Below, one piece after another: positions 16,175 through 25,187 of a stretch of DNA of 64,000 bases (the first letter of the stretch is position 1; the number at the start of each line of letters is the position of its first letter). Origin of the DNA: Bacteroidota bacterium (GTDB lineage Bacteria > Bacteroidota > Bacteroidia > Cytophagales > Cyclobacteriaceae). The notes under the pieces were generated by a model. The model did not search any database, was not told where the DNA came from, and saw nothing but the letters and a program-made list of their open reading frames with translations. The stretch spans positions 1-64,000 of the forward strand of contig JACPVX010000011.1 in NCBI GenBank assembly GCA_016191555.1. Direction: 5' to 3'. Made by a program: the position numbers and the translations under genes.

Positions 16175-17857
16175 ATGAAAAAGTTATTTCTCATCACTGC
16201 GGTGTTGCTCTTTGCGGCAGCCTGCAAGAAACAAGAATTTGATGTAATCATTCGCGGTGGCACCGTGTATGATGGTACCGGAAATGCAGGAGTGATTGCA
16301 GATGTAGGAATCAATGCCGACACAGTTGCTTTCATTGGTGATTTGTCATCGGCTGTCGGCAAAAAAGAAATTGATGCCAATGGGTTGGCCGTTGCTCCGG
16401 GCTTTATCAATATGTTGAGTCACTGCGAGGTTTCACTTTTGTTTGATGGCAATTCGCAAAGTGATATTCGGCAAGGCGTTACATTGGAAGTGTTGGGCGA
16501 AGGCTCCATGGGCCCGATGAATGCGAAGATGAAAGCAGACGACTCACTCGCTATGTTGCATGACACCGATTGGGCTTATAAAATTGATTGGACTACACTA
16601 GGTGAATATTTAGAAGGTTTAGAACGCAGAGGAATTTCTCCCAACGTAGCCTCGTTCGTCAGCGCCATCACGGTGCGCGTGCATGAGCTAGGATACGCCA
16701 ATCGCGCACCATCACCCGAGGAACTGAATCGCATGAAGGAATTGGTGCGCGTGGCGATGGAAGAAGGAGCGATGGGTGTTACTTCAGCCTTGATTTATGC
16801 ACCTGCAAATTATGCCAGCACCGAAGAGTTGATTGAGTTAAGTAAAGTGGCTTCGCAATATAATGGCATGTACATCGCACACATCCGTAGTGAGGGAAAT
16901 TCGATTTATGCTGCAGTGGACGAAACCATTCGCATTGCACGAGAGGCCAACCTTCCGGCAGAGATTTATCATTTGAAATTCAGTGGCAAAGACAATTGGA
17001 ATAAAATTGATTCGGTGATTGCGATGATCGATCAAGCCAACAAAGCGGGATTAAAAATTACAGCTGATATGTACACGTACACAGCCGGAGCAACCGGACT
17101 CGATGCAGCCATGCCACCTTGGTTGCAGGAGGGAGGCATCAACGAATGGATCAAACGCATGAAAGATCCCGCCATGCGCAAGAAAGCACTGCAAGAAATG
17201 CGTACACCTACCGACAAGTGGGAAAACCTGATGATGTTGGCGGGCGATTTTAATAAAGTATTGCTGATGGGTTTTACCAATGATTCACTCCGTAAAAACT
17301 ACACCGGCAAAACATTGGGAGAGGTAGCAAAAATTTATGGTAAGTCACCGGAAGAGACAGCTATGGATTTGGTCATTACTGATGGCACACGTGTGGGCAC
17401 TGCATACTTTTTAATGACAGAAGAAAATGTGATGCGACAAATTCAATTGCCCTATGTTAGTTTCGGATCAGATGCAGAGTCGTCTACGGCAGCCGGAAAT
17501 TTTTTGAAAACACCTACACATCCCCGCGCGTATGGAAATTTCTCACGGTTATTGGGAAAGTATGCTCGTGAAGAAAAAGTGATTTCACTGGAGGAAGCAA
17601 TTCGTAGATTGACTTCATTGCCCGCCACCAACTTGAAAATAAAAAAGCGTGGGATGTTGGCACCCGGCTACTTTGCCGATCTTGCCATCTTCGATGCAAC
17701 AAAAATTGCCGATCATGCTACGTTTGAGAATCCACATCAATACAGCACCGGCATGGTGCATGTGTTTGTGAATGGTGTGCAGGTATTAGCTGATGGCGAA
17801 CACACCAATGCAAAACCCGGTAGAGTAGTAAGAGGCCCAGGATGGAAGAAGAAGTAG
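16175..17857 (+). CDS. D-aminoacylase family amidohydrolase, lipoprotein (copy 2)
   Basis: A 560-residue paralogue of the preceding gene, also a lipoprotein (LLFAAAC, Cys17). The N-terminal blocks match closely (DVIIRGGTVYDGTGNAGVIA, then APGFIN). The first metal histidine is replaced: the motif is INMLSHCE, with Leu81 where copy 1 has His80, while His83 is kept. Downstream ligands remain (HIRSEG, IYHLK, GSDAESS). I recall similar INMLS forms in a Bacteroidota subfamily, so this is probably a true subfamily with altered metal use. The start at 16175 gives a proper signal peptide; the longer frame from 16118 overlaps copy 1. Confidence 0.85.
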   Translation: MKKLFLITAVLLFAAACKKQEFDVIIRGGTVYDGTGNAGVIADVGINADTVAFIGDLSSAVGKKEIDANGLAVAPGFINMLSHCEVSLLFDGNSQSDIRQGVTLEVLGEGSMGPMNAKMKADDSLAMLHDTDWAYKIDWTTLGEYLEGLERRGISPNVASFVSAITVRVHELGYANRAPSPEELNRMKELVRVAMEEGAMGVTSALIYAPANYASTEELIELSKVASQYNGMYIAHIRSEGNSIYAAVDETIRIAREANLPAEIYHLKFSGKDNWNKIDSVIAMIDQANKAGLKITADMYTYTAGATGLDAAMPPWLQEGGINEWIKRMKDPAMRKKALQEMRTPTDKWENLMMLAGDFNKVLLMGFTNDSLRKNYTGKTLGEVAKIYGKSPEETAMDLVITDGTRVGTAYFLMTEENVMRQIQLPYVSFGSDAESSTAAGNFLKTPTHPRAYGNFSRLLGKYAREEKVISLEEAIRRLTSLPATNLKIKKRGMLAPGYFADLAIFDATKIADHATFENPHQYSTGMVHVFVNGVQVLADGEHTNAKPGRVVRGPGWKKK

Positions 17858-17860
17858 AAT

Positions 17861-18781
17861 TTACTTGGAGATTTTCCAAGGCCCATACTTGTGTTGCGTT
17901 TCACTCAACGAATCTGAGTAAGGCCCGAATGGATGATCAAATGGCTTAGTAGATAGCTTCGGCCAGTCGCCTTTAAAATCTTTTCGGGGGCGAGGCATCG
18001 TTACCACATAAGCAGCAATGTCCCACGCTTCTTCCTCCGTCAACAAAGGTTGATCATACGTAGCGCCTTGTGGCATGTTGGCACGAATGTATTTCGCGAA
18101 GTTGGAAATGCGATACAAACCAGCGCCAGTATTAAAACTGTGTTCACCGGCAACCGGAGGGAAACTATAACTTCCTCCGCGACTGGTCGGCATTCCTTGT
18201 CCGTTTTTTTGATGACACACCATACACTTTTGGCGATAGAGAATTTTTCCTTTCACCGTGTCGGCAGCGCGATCCAGAAAAGAAATGTCTAACAAACCGG
18301 AACCGGCAGCTTTTTTTCCTTTCGGAACGTCATGCCCCACCCACTCAATGTACGCCACCAAGGCACGCATCTCACGCGATAGCGAATCAATTGCTTTCCC
18401 ATTCAAACTTCTTTGTATACAATCATTGATTCTTTTTTCAATACTTTCCAAGCCTCCGGAGCGCGCTCTGAATTTTGGATACAGTGAAGCTACCGATCCG
18501 AAATTATTTCCGAATGGCTTCGTACCTGCTTCCAGATGACAGTTCTGGCAATTCATGCCATTCGAAATCGAATCCACTACGCCTTTAGGTCCTAAATAGT
18601 ACGATGTGTTCGCAATGAGTTTGCGTCCGTACTTTATCAGTGGATCTTGAATGGTTGCTGTATCGGGCGAATGCCAAAGCGTATCAATTGAGCTGGTTGT
18701 TTCGCTGGGGCGTGACGGCTTGCAACTACTCAACACAACAGCAATGAGTAGCAGACATAGGTTGGGGAGTATTGATTTCAT
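17861..18781 (-). CDS. TsdA-like dihaem cytochrome c lipoprotein
   Basis: A 306-residue exported cytochrome with a lipobox (LSSC, Cys20) and two c-type haem sites, CQNCH (78-82) and CMVCH (186-190). The first domain has the pattern of thiosulfate dehydrogenase TsdA: NCQNCHLEAGTKPF, then YPKFRARSGG, then INDCIQRSLNG. Cys121 in the last motif sits where TsdA has its haem-ligating cysteine. Thiosulfate dehydrogenase or tetrathionate reductase activity is therefore possible, but a general electron-transfer role cannot be excluded. Its ATG overlaps the stop codon of the YheT-like gene by one base. Confidence 0.85.
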   Translation of the reverse strand: MKSILPNLCLLLIAVVLSSCKPSRPSETTSSIDTLWHSPDTATIQDPLIKYGRKLIANTSYYLGPKGVVDSISNGMNCQNCHLEAGTKPFGNNFGSVASLYPKFRARSGGLESIEKRINDCIQRSLNGKAIDSLSREMRALVAYIEWVGHDVPKGKKAAGSGLLDISFLDRAADTVKGKILYRQKCMVCHQKNGQGMPTSRGGSYSFPPVAGEHSFNTGAGLYRISNFAKYIRANMPQGATYDQPLLTEEEAWDIAAYVVTMPRPRKDFKGDWPKLSTKPFDHPFGPYSDSLSETQHKYGPWKISK

Positions 18782-19746
18782 TAAATATGATTTTGAACAA
18801 ACTCAAAAGCGCGTACTTCCATCCAATTTTCTTCTTTACCCGTTAGCGTAAATCCAACATGTCCTCCATCTGCAGGCGTTTCTAAAAACACGGTCGAATG
18901 TTTTTTAGCTACATCAAATGGATAACATTCTTCCGGCAAAAACGGATCACTCAACGCATTCACTATCAATGTTGGTTTTTGTATCGAAGAAATATATGGC
19001 CCCGAAGAAGCTCGTTCATAAAAATCATCCGCGTCTTTAAATCCATGTAATGGACATGTATAACGATTATCAAAGTCGCGGAATGAACGGATGTTTTCAA
19101 AATCTTCCGAAGAAACGATGTGGGGAAATTGCAACGACTTTGCCTGAATTTTCTTTTGTAATTTTTTCAAAAAGCGATTCAAATAAAACCGCTTCGAAGG
19201 TTTGTCGAGTTCGCGAGCGCTTGATCCTAAGTGACAAGGCACGGAAAACACTACCGCAGTTTTTACACTGTCGTGTAGCGCATTACCATTTTCACCCATA
19301 TACTTCAGCGTCATACTTCCGCCCATACTAAATCCCACTAAAGCTATGACGTTATATCTTTTTGATTCAATCGCATGTTCTACAACAGTCCGAATATCTT
19401 CGGTAGCACCATGATGATAAAATCGCGGTAAGCGATTGATTTCTCGGCTGCACCCACGGCAATTCCACGCCACAGCATCCCAACCACGTGAATGAAAATA
19501 CTTAGCCATGCCTTTGGAATAGTGACGCTCGCTGCTTCCTTCCAATCCGTGCGAGATCACCACTAATTTGTCGTTGTTACCATGCAGCCAATCCAAATCT
19601 AAAAAATCACCATCAGCTAATTCCAATCGCTTGCGTTGATAAGCGACTCCTTTGATTTTACGAAATGAACTGGGTACAATCGTTTCCCAATGACCATTGA
19701 ATAAATAAAATGGTTTTCGATATGAAGATTTTTCAATCAGCGGCAC
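18781..19746 (-). CDS. YheT family alpha/beta hydrolase
   Basis: A 321-residue hydrolase of the COG0429 (YheT) group. The oxyanion region is VVISHGLEGSSERHY and the nucleophile elbow is GFSMGGS with the serine in G-x-S-x-G. The conserved block WNCRGCS and the closing histidine in PADGGHVGF are also present. YheT relatives are esterases of unknown physiological substrate. The start is GTG at 19746; MPLIEKSSYRKPF matches the usual N-terminus of the family. It is coupled to the cytochrome gene by a one-base stop-start overlap. Confidence 0.88.
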   Translation of the reverse strand: MPLIEKSSYRKPFYLFNGHWETIVPSSFRKIKGVAYQRKRLELADGDFLDLDWLHGNNDKLVVISHGLEGSSERHYSKGMAKYFHSRGWDAVAWNCRGCSREINRLPRFYHHGATEDIRTVVEHAIESKRYNVIALVGFSMGGSMTLKYMGENGNALHDSVKTAVVFSVPCHLGSSARELDKPSKRFYLNRFLKKLQKKIQAKSLQFPHIVSSEDFENIRSFRDFDNRYTCPLHGFKDADDFYERASSGPYISSIQKPTLIVNALSDPFLPEECYPFDVAKKHSTVFLETPADGGHVGFTLTGKEENWMEVRAFEFVQNHI

Positions 19747-19770
19747 AACTGCAAATTTTGATTCGGAGAA

Positions 19771-20055
19771 TTACATATTCCAGACGTCTGCAATCTCCGG
19801 TGTTTTGTCAAAGACTGATCGCGCAAATGGACATAATGGAATGATCTTAATGTTTGAAGCGCGGGCATACTCTACCGCTTTCATCACCAACTGTTTGCCG
19901 GCTCCCTGTCCCCGTAGTTTATCCGATACATCAGTATGATCGATGATGATTAATTTATCTCCCGCTTTGGAATATGTTAACTCTGCCAGCCGCTCGTTAC
20001 CTTCTTCAATCACAAAGGCACCTTTCGATCCGTGTTCAATCTGTTTTATTTCCAT
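19771..20055 (-). CDS. Small GNAT-family N-acetyltransferase (YjdJ type)
   Basis: A 94-residue single-domain acetyltransferase of the COG2388 group. The acetyl-CoA loop is visible as DKLRGQGAGKQLV, followed by VEYARASNIKIIPLCPFARS, the signature end of this short subfamily. The target is unknown. It lies between the MFS and YheT genes in the same direction with gaps of 16 and 24 nt. Confidence 0.88.
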   Translation of the reverse strand: MEIKQIEHGSKGAFVIEEGNERLAELTYSKAGDKLIIIDHTDVSDKLRGQGAGKQLVMKAVEYARASNIKIIPLCPFARSVFDKTPEIADVWNM

Positions 20056-20071
20056 AGATCAAAAGTACGAC

Positions 20072-21205
20072 TTACATAGATTTATACCTTGCACTTAAGA
20101 AAGTCATTATCACAAAAAGGAAAGCCACCAACATCAGGGCAATGCGAAGCGATTGCCAATTAGCCAATAGACCAATTAGTGGGGGGCCAAACAAAAACCC
20201 GGAATAGCCTACGGTAGTAACCATCGCCAGGCCCACACCGGGTGGCAGGTCTTTAGAATTGCCTGCGATGCTATAGGCAATCGGCACGATCGATGAAAGC
20301 CCGATCCCAACAATGAATAATCCGGTAATCACAGAATACGGATTGCTAAATGCTAATGTCAATGAAATGCCGAGCGTTGAAATCACCCCACAAATAATCA
20401 TCAGCTTGCGATCGCCAAACTTCAGTCGAGCGCCATCGCCAAAAAAACGACCGATGGTCATCGCCAATGCAAAGGCTGAAAGTCCTAATGGTGCAAGTGC
20501 CGGTGGTGCCATCGCGATGTTCTCCATGTAATTGGTACTCCAATCAGCCATAGCGCCTTCGCCCAACATACAACAAAACGCAATTACACCGATACTCACC
20601 ATCGCTACATTGGGCAACCGAAAAGCTGGGCCGTCCACTTCTTTTTCTTGTGGCTTATCGTGAATAAGGTGGTAGCGCGCCCACGCGGCTCCAATCAAAC
20701 TTAGAGCTACAACCGAAGCCAAGTGTATAAATAAAGTTGTTTCTAACTTAACAAATAACGCTCCGCAAAAAGCACCTGCAAACATGCCGATGCTAAACAG
20801 CGCATGGAAAGATGTCATGATCGGTTTCTCATGAATTTTTTCTACCATCACCGCTTGCGAGTTCATCGATACATCTAACATGCCGGCTGTTAAGCCCATG
20901 ATGAAGAAAAGAACAACCAATCCCGGAATTCCGAAACTAACCATAACCGGCACGAGTGGTACGAAGATGCAATACAGAAATATGGAGAAAATAGTAATGC
21001 GTCTGCTACCATTGCGGATGATCAGCCATCCCGTAAAGGGCATGGCCAGCAACGCACCGACAGAAGAAGCCAGCAACACAAATCCCAATTTGCCATCATT
21101 GATTTGGAAAATTTCTTGCACCCGTGGAAACCGCGCAGCCAGGTTGGCGTGGATAAATCCATTGATGAAGAAAATCAGTTTTACTGCAATGCGCGATGGA
21201 CTCAA
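20072..21205 (-). CDS. MFS transporter (YbjJ-like)
   Basis: A 377-residue major facilitator with about twelve hydrophobic helices and a short N-terminus (INGFIHANLAARFPRVQEIF). This resembles the YbjJ/FucP-like sugar or drug-type MFS proteins of unknown substrate. The start must be TTG at 21205: a stop lies in frame near 21266, no ATG lies between, and the next methionine is deep in the first helices. It heads the minus-strand run MFS-GNAT-YheT-cytochrome c. Confidence 0.85.
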   Translation of the reverse strand: MSPSRIAVKLIFFINGFIHANLAARFPRVQEIFQINDGKLGFVLLASSVGALLAMPFTGWLIIRNGSRRITIFSIFLYCIFVPLVPVMVSFGIPGLVVLFFIMGLTAGMLDVSMNSQAVMVEKIHEKPIMTSFHALFSIGMFAGAFCGALFVKLETTLFIHLASVVALSLIGAAWARYHLIHDKPQEKEVDGPAFRLPNVAMVSIGVIAFCCMLGEGAMADWSTNYMENIAMAPPALAPLGLSAFALAMTIGRFFGDGARLKFGDRKLMIICGVISTLGISLTLAFSNPYSVITGLFIVGIGLSSIVPIAYSIAGNSKDLPPGVGLAMVTTVGYSGFLFGPPLIGLLANWQSLRIALMLVAFLFVIMTFLSARYKSM

Positions 21206-21268
21206 GAGAGAATCGTTTAGATTTAAAATTATTTGGAAGTATTTACAAATGCGTTTATGATATCGTCA

Positions 21269-22726
21269 TTACAACCCCTTTCTGAAATCCAAAGGAGGCT
21301 TACGATCGCCTATAAGTGATTTGTATTCAAAGCCAGCTCCGGTTTTTTCGGCCAACTCCTTTTTAGCTTTCTCAGTCAATTCCGGATTGTTAAACAAGTC
21401 GATTGCGGTCATGGTAATGCACTTAGCCGCATTCAACATCGCCTTCAGGCCAATGCCATTACTTCCGGTTGCCACGGCTTGCCACGAATGCGGTGCTACA
21501 CCGGGTATCCATGTAGCTGTGCCAAGACCAGTAGTGGGCACAACCCAGGTAATGTCGCCAACATCCGTAGAGGCCGGAAAGAAACCTCCTAGTTTGAAAG
21601 GTTGCACTTGTTGGGCTTGCGTTACCTCAGGTGCTTTGAAGGTAAAGCTGGCCTGAATCTTTTTTGCAAACTCGGCTTCTTCTGGTGTGTAAGTTACGCC
21701 TCCTACTTTTTTCAGATTGTCATACATCAACCGCGCCAGCGTTTCATTCGGCATGAGGTTAAACGATCCTGAGATCACTTCATACTTCGTGGTGGTCTCT
21801 GTTCCTGTAGCAGCACCTTCAGAACACTTCACAATTCGATCCCAAATTTCGGCAACTACTTTTGCATCCGGATGACGAACCATGTATTCTACTTCCGCAA
21901 AGTCGGGCACTACATTCGCAGCTAAACCACCTTTGGTAATCACATAATGAATGCGTGCATCGGAAGGAATATGTTCGCGCATCATGTTGGTCATGTAGTT
22001 CATCGCTTCAACAGCATCTAATGCAGAGCGTCCTTTTTCAGGAGCTGCTGCAGCGTGTGCTGAGCGACCATAAAAACGAAACAAGGTTTGTTTGATCGCC
22101 ATGCAGGATTCGGGGCTTGCATCGTTCGTGCTGGACGGATGCCAATGCAACACCGCATCCACATCTTTGAACAAGCCATCTCGCACCATGTACACCTTAG
22201 CACCTCCACCTTCTTCAGCAGGAGTGCCATATAATTTGATGGTTCCTGATTTTTTATTTTTTGCCAACCACTCTTTCAATGTGATGGCAGCAGCCGAGGA
22301 TGCAGTGCCAAATAAGTTATGTCCGCAGGCGTGACCTGCTTTTCCTTCCATCAACACTTTTTTCATCGGTACACTATCCTGGGATAATCCCGGCAAGGCA
22401 TCAAACTCTGCAAGAATGCCAATAACCGGTTTACCCGAACCATACGTAGCAACAAATGCAGTTGGCATTCCGGCTACCCCCACTTCCACTTTAAATCCTT
22501 CTTTTCTTAAATTTTCTTGAAGGAGAGCGGTGCTTTTGTTTTCTTGAAAGCCCAATTCCGCATAGCTCCAAATTTGCTTGGCGATCTGCGCATACGCAGG
22601 GTAGTTCTTGTTCAGTTCTTGTAGGGCAAATTGTTTGTCTTTTTCTCCCGTGTTTTTGAGCGGTGTTTGTGCCAGCGCACCGAAAGCACATAGAAAAATG
22701 CCGAGTAGTAGAGATGAGTTACGCAT
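21269..22726 (-). CDS. M20 family amidohydrolase (AbgB-like), secreted
   Basis: A 485-residue M20D-type metallohydrolase with a signal peptide ending near residue 19 (CAFGALAQ). Metal ligands are in the motifs ILAEFDALPGLSQD, GHACGHNLFGTAS and PAEEGGGAKVYM. A dimerisation domain is inserted in the middle (around DARIHYVITKGGLAANVVPD). The closest characterised group is p-aminobenzoyl-glutamate hydrolase subunit B, but a periplasmic enzyme may act on other N-acyl or amino-acyl amides. It precedes the MFS gene by 63 nt, which could supply or remove its product. Confidence 0.88.
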   Translation of the reverse strand: MRNSSLLLGIFLCAFGALAQTPLKNTGEKDKQFALQELNKNYPAYAQIAKQIWSYAELGFQENKSTALLQENLRKEGFKVEVGVAGMPTAFVATYGSGKPVIGILAEFDALPGLSQDSVPMKKVLMEGKAGHACGHNLFGTASSAAAITLKEWLAKNKKSGTIKLYGTPAEEGGGAKVYMVRDGLFKDVDAVLHWHPSSTNDASPESCMAIKQTLFRFYGRSAHAAAAPEKGRSALDAVEAMNYMTNMMREHIPSDARIHYVITKGGLAANVVPDFAEVEYMVRHPDAKVVAEIWDRIVKCSEGAATGTETTTKYEVISGSFNLMPNETLARLMYDNLKKVGGVTYTPEEAEFAKKIQASFTFKAPEVTQAQQVQPFKLGGFFPASTDVGDITWVVPTTGLGTATWIPGVAPHSWQAVATGSNGIGLKAMLNAAKCITMTAIDLFNNPELTEKAKKELAEKTGAGFEYKSLIGDRKPPLDFRKGL

Positions 22727-22794
22727 AGGTATTAGGTTAGGTAATACAAAGTACAGAATCCACGAAAGGGAAACAACTTGTATTTCAGAGAAGG

Positions 22795-22826
22795 CAAAAA
22801 AAAGAGCCTCGGTTAAGAGGCTCTTT
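22795..22826 (-). terminator. Terminator of the pheT-zapA-rny operon
   Basis: A perfect 10-bp stem AAAGAGCCTC (22801-22810) with GAGGCTCTTT (22817-22826) and a 6-nt loop. On the minus strand it is followed by a T run (A run 22795-22803 on the plus strand). It lies 22 nt after the rny stop. Confidence 0.92.
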
Positions 22827-22848
22827 AATTTTAGATGAATCAGTTCTG

Positions 22849-24420
22849 TTACTTCGCGTACGCTACGCTACGCATTTCGCGAATCACCGTTACTTTAATT
22901 TGTCCCGGGTACTGCATGTCTTTTTCAATTTTCTGTGAAATGTCAAAGCTCAATTGTGATGCACGTTCATCGGTTGCTTTTTCAGCATCCACCATCACAC
23001 GTAATTCGCGACCGGCTTGAATAGCATAACATTTCTCTACACCTTCAAAGCTAAGCCCCACTTGTTCTAAGTCTTTCAATCGTTTGATGTACTGCTCCAT
23101 CACCTCGCGTCTAGCACCGGGGCGTGCACCTGAGATGGCATCGCAAGCTTGAACGATCGGAGAGATGATGCTGGTCATTTCAATTTCATCGTGGTGAGCA
23201 CCGATGGCGTTGCAGATGATTGGGTGTTCTTTGTATTTCTGCGCCAGCTCCATACCCACGATAGCGTGTGGTTTCTCTAATTCTTCCGGCCACACTTTAC
23301 CAATGTCGTGTAGCAATCCGGCACGTTTGGCTTGCTTTACATTCAAGCCCAACTCGGCAGCCATAATTGCGCAGAGGTTGGCCACCTCGCGTGAGTGCTG
23401 CAATAAATTTTGTCCGTAGGAAGAGCGATAACGCATGCGACCAATCATCTTGATCAATTCAGGCGCCAATCCGTGAATGCCCAAATCGATTACCGTGCGT
23501 TCTCCAATTTCGACTACTTCGTCTTCAATGTTCTTTGTGGTTTTGGCCACAATCTCTTCAATGCGAGCCGGATGAATGCGTCCGTCTTGTACGAGGCGGT
23601 GCAGCGACAAGCGTGCGATTTCTCTGCGCACCGGATCAAAGCCGGAAATGATGATGGCTTCCGGTGTATCGTCTACGATAAACTCCACTCCGGTAGCGGC
23701 TTCGAGGGTGCGTATGTTACGACCTTCGCGGCCAATGATTTTTCCTTTGATATCGTCACTTTCAATGTTGAAGATCGACACACAGTTTTCAACCGCATGC
23801 TCGGTGGCGGTGCGCTGAATGGTTTCCACCACAATCTTCTTCGCTTCTTTGGTAGCAGATAACTTGGCCTGTTCCATGATGTCTTTGATGAACGAACTGG
23901 CTTTAGTTTGAGCTTCCTCTTTCATCGATTCGATCAGTTGATCGCGGGCCTGGTCGGCAGAGAGCTTAGAGATAGTTTCTAGCACAGCCACTTTTTGGGC
24001 GTTGAATTTGTCCAACTCTTCTTTGCGGCTTTTTACCAACTCGTGCTGTCTGGCTAAACTCTGGCGTTCTTCGTCCAGTTCGCCTTCCTTGCGCTTTACC
24101 TGCTCTAGTTCTTTAGAGAGTTGGGCTTCGCGCTGTTTGATTTTTTGTTCGTTTCCGATGATCTGGTTCTTCTTGCGATTGGCTTCTTCTTCGAATTCCT
24201 GCTTCATCTTCAGCAGTTTTTCCTTCGCTTCCAAAATCCGGTCTTTTTTGATGTTTTCGGCCTGAAGTTCGGCCTCTTTCACAATCAGCTTGGCTTTTTC
24301 GGAGGCCGATTGCTCATTCTTTTTGATTCTGCGTTTATACAGCATACTTCCAATTGCCAAGCTCAATAGAACAGTTACAACTGTTGCGATGCAGGCAATC
24401 ACGATTATCTCGATTTCCAT
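22849..24420 (-). CDS. rny: Ribonuclease Y
   Basis: A 523-residue membrane-anchored endoribonuclease that starts mRNA decay. It has an N-terminal membrane helix (about residues 4-26), a long charged coiled coil (residues 30-200), a KH domain with [19 protein letters not shown], and an HD domain with [12 protein letters not shown] and the GAHHDE metal residues. Length matches the family. It is last in the operon pheT, coiled-coil gene, zapA, rny, and is followed by a strong terminator. Confidence 0.97.
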   Translation of the reverse strand: MEIEIIVIACIATVVTVLLSLAIGSMLYKRRIKKNEQSASEKAKLIVKEAELQAENIKKDRILEAKEKLLKMKQEFEEEANRKKNQIIGNEQKIKQREAQLSKELEQVKRKEGELDEERQSLARQHELVKSRKEELDKFNAQKVAVLETISKLSADQARDQLIESMKEEAQTKASSFIKDIMEQAKLSATKEAKKIVVETIQRTATEHAVENCVSIFNIESDDIKGKIIGREGRNIRTLEAATGVEFIVDDTPEAIIISGFDPVRREIARLSLHRLVQDGRIHPARIEEIVAKTTKNIEDEVVEIGERTVIDLGIHGLAPELIKMIGRMRYRSSYGQNLLQHSREVANLCAIMAAELGLNVKQAKRAGLLHDIGKVWPEELEKPHAIVGMELAQKYKEHPIICNAIGAHHDEIEMTSIISPIVQACDAISGARPGARREVMEQYIKRLKDLEQVGLSFEGVEKCYAIQAGRELRVMVDAEKATDERASQLSFDISQKIEKDMQYPGQIKVTVIREMRSVAYAK

Positions 24421-24527
24421 AGTTGAAAAAATTTAAGTTTGTTTTGCTCGAATTGCTCACGAAGAGTGAAAGCAAAAAGAGCGCACCATCAACCAGAAAG
24501 GTGGAAAGGAGGGGAGCTGTAGGCGAA

Positions 24528-24812
24528 TTAGAGAGCTTGTGATACCAACTGTTGAAGGTGATTCACCTTTTCTATCACAGTTTGGTCAATTACTTGAAGG
24601 TTTTCTTCGTCTGCCATTTTATCTACCAGGCAATCGAAGGCCACCATAGCGAGCAAGTCTTGTTTGTCGTCCAAACCAAACTGGTCGCGGTAATATTTTA
24701 TCTTTTCGTTGATGAGTTTGCCGGCCGCACGCACTTTTTCTTCTTCCTTGCGCTTTACCTTCATGGGGTATTCGCGGTCTGCAATCTTTATTTTTACTGA
24801 TAGTTCGTCCAT
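24528..24812 (-). CDS. zapA: Cell division protein ZapA
   Basis: A 94-residue ZapA that binds and bundles FtsZ at midcell. The N-terminal domain VKIKIADREYPMKVKRKEEE and the long C-terminal helix (ADEENLQVIDQTVIEKVNHL) fit the family. The ATG at 24812 is preferred over the TTG one codon upstream. The 107-nt gap to rny contains no recognisable element; I looked for a 6S-like RNA, often next to zapA in proteobacteria, and saw none. Confidence 0.9.
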   Translation of the reverse strand: MDELSVKIKIADREYPMKVKRKEEEKVRAAGKLINEKIKYYRDQFGLDDKQDLLAMVAFDCLVDKMADEENLQVIDQTVIEKVNHLQQLVSQAL

Positions 24813-24824
24813 CAACTTACCGGG

Positions 24825-25121
24825 TTATCTGCTCAAGTGAGCTATGCACTTATCGATTTCTCGGATGTACTCGTCTACTTTCCTTTTCAACTCCGAAACA
24901 CTACCGTCTTCCGGGTTTATATGGTCTACAATCTTAGTGATTTTAATCTGATTTTTAAAATTGGACAGCTGCTCGTCCCGCCTCTTCAGGTCGTTCTTGA
25001 GCTCGTAATTCTCCAATTTCAAACCTTTGTTCTCGTCTTTAATGTGTTTATGCTCATTCAGCAGCACCAAAAGCTTACGTTCTAAGCCGTTAAGGTTGGT
25101 TTTTAATGCTTCTTGATCCAT
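24825..25121 (-). CDS. Coiled-coil protein next to zapA (ZapB-like by position)
   Basis: A 98-residue protein that is almost wholly a coiled coil: KLLVLLNEHKHIKDENKGLK, then ENYELKNDLKRRDEQLSNFK. The C-terminal segment VSELKRKVDEYIREIDKCIA is shared with a small Bacteroidota protein usually found beside zapA. Like ZapB it may cooperate with ZapA at the division ring; this is inferred from position and architecture only. The ATG at 25121 is used; the longer frame to 25172 has a basic, unrelated N-terminus. Confidence 0.75.
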   Translation of the reverse strand: MDQEALKTNLNGLERKLLVLLNEHKHIKDENKGLKLENYELKNDLKRRDEQLSNFKNQIKITKIVDHINPEDGSVSELKRKVDEYIREIDKCIAHLSR

Positions 25122-25187
25122 AGGGAAATTTTTTTGGTGCTTTGGTTCGATACCGAGTGAGGTACTCCGCATCTTCCCTTTTTACGT

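Noticed and set aside
15820..16410. 196-residue minus-strand frame across the two aminoacylase genes
   Set aside because: Spans the junction of two convincing plus-strand lipoprotein genes and has no recognisable domain or start context.
23410..23862. 150-residue plus-strand frame within rny
   Set aside because: Antisense to the KH and HD domains of ribonuclease Y; composition is atypical and no ribosome site is seen.
24421..24527. Possible 6S RNA between zapA and rny
   Set aside because: The gap is only 107 nt and shows no long closed hairpin with a central bubble.
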